Assembly: GCA_030704615.1 (NCBI GenBank)
Contig: CM060734.1
Coordinates: 44,100,042 to 44,160,041 of the forward strand
DNA: 60,000 bases
Direction of reading: 5' to 3'
Source: Takakia lepidozioides
Taxonomy: Eukaryota; Streptophyta; Takakiopsida; Takakiales; Takakiaceae
The position numbers were made by a program, and so were the translations under genes. How positions within the stretch are numbered: the stretch's first letter is position 1; every line of letters begins with the position of its first letter. The notes under the pieces are model-generated. The model did not search any database. It saw nothing but the letters and a program-made list of their open reading frames with translations, and was not told the DNA's origin. This document shows positions 59,584 to 60,000 of this stretch, piece after piece.

Positions 59584-60000
59584 CCTTTCAAGCTTTCTAT
59601 CACTCGAGAGAGATGACTCTATCTAGTTTTAGCTAGATATGATGTTTTTGTTTTTTTAAGCATTATTATAATATAGCTTGGTCACGGGGAGCAGAACAGG
59701 AAGGCGGAAACCATTCGAAGTGTTGCTGCAGCAGTTCAAAGCCAACAATAATCGGCCCCGGGGAAGCCCGTTTGTTTGAGGCTGGTGGAAGCATTTGCAG
59801 GGGTCGCCTACACATTCTCATTTGGAGTGTGCGCTGCAGGTAATCTTGTTGCGGTGGGGTCCCTGGTGTCAAACCAGGCTGTTGCGGTGGTAGGAGGGTC
59901 AGCGTGGCCGCGGCGGATGGTTTTGCTGTAGAGCTCGCGATTCCCAAGCGCGGTGGAGCAATATGTTGAAATTCCAGTAGTGCAAGCGTCATGAATGTGT
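59584..60000. other. No supported gene
   Basis: GC-richer sequence towards the right edge. No domain is recognisable in the frames that cross it. Confidence 0.5.

Overview
This is nuclear DNA of a land plant. The evidence is: a tRNA-Phe(GAA) gene without an encoded CCA, GT-AG introns throughout, plant-type genes (mitochondrial CLPP2, PRA1 family H, EI24-like, ATE1), fragments of PLS-type pentatricopeptide-repeat (PPR) genes, and many plant retroelements. The retroelement types, above all a Ty3/gypsy element carrying a cytosine methyltransferase, suggest a seed-free plant such as a fern. That lineage call is inference. A 500-base run of N (41241-41740) is an assembly gap.

Layout. 1-13.9 kb is mostly repeats and gene relics: the tip of a minus-strand gene at the left edge, one arm of a 13-kb-spaced inverted repeat (300-681 and 13509-13879), a broken sugar-transporter fragment, a minus-strand LTR/PBS/gag scrap, a decayed Ty3/gypsy element (about 5.5-10.6 kb) and a broken condensin CAP-D2 gene (10.9-13.5 kb). 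14-37.5 kb is the gene-rich core: CLPP2 (minus) head to head with PRA1.H (plus), a single-exon coiled-coil protein (minus), an EI24-like membrane protein (plus, 10 exons seen), a plastid-type protein of unknown function (minus), tRNA-Phe, and arginyl-tRNA-protein transferase ATE1 (minus, about 6 kb). 38.9-44 kb holds a small non-autonomous Copia-type LTR element with a clean target-site duplication, a short tandem array, a PPR fragment and the gap. 45-52.6 kb is a decayed Ty3/gypsy element with the order Gag zinc knuckle, protease, C5-cytosine DNA methyltransferase, reverse transcriptase/RNase H, integrase, PHD finger. 52.6-60 kb is a graveyard of tandemly duplicated PPR fragments and short repeats.

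The most notable items are two. First, the gypsy element that combines a DNA methyltransferase and a PHD finger, two chromatin-directed modules, in one polyprotein. Second, a family of tiny SINE-like elements of about 83-119 bp (2412-2494, 24762-24851, 57780-57898) that end in a CT-rich tail, are flanked by 8-12 bp duplications, and fold into hairpins capped by GNRA tetraloops. One of them has its empty site preserved in a neighbouring duplicated block.

The core genes are housekeeping functions (mitochondrial proteolysis, Rab/vesicle trafficking, membrane stress, N-degron pathway). They do not form an operon-like unit; only CLPP2 and PRA1.H look likely to share a promoter region.
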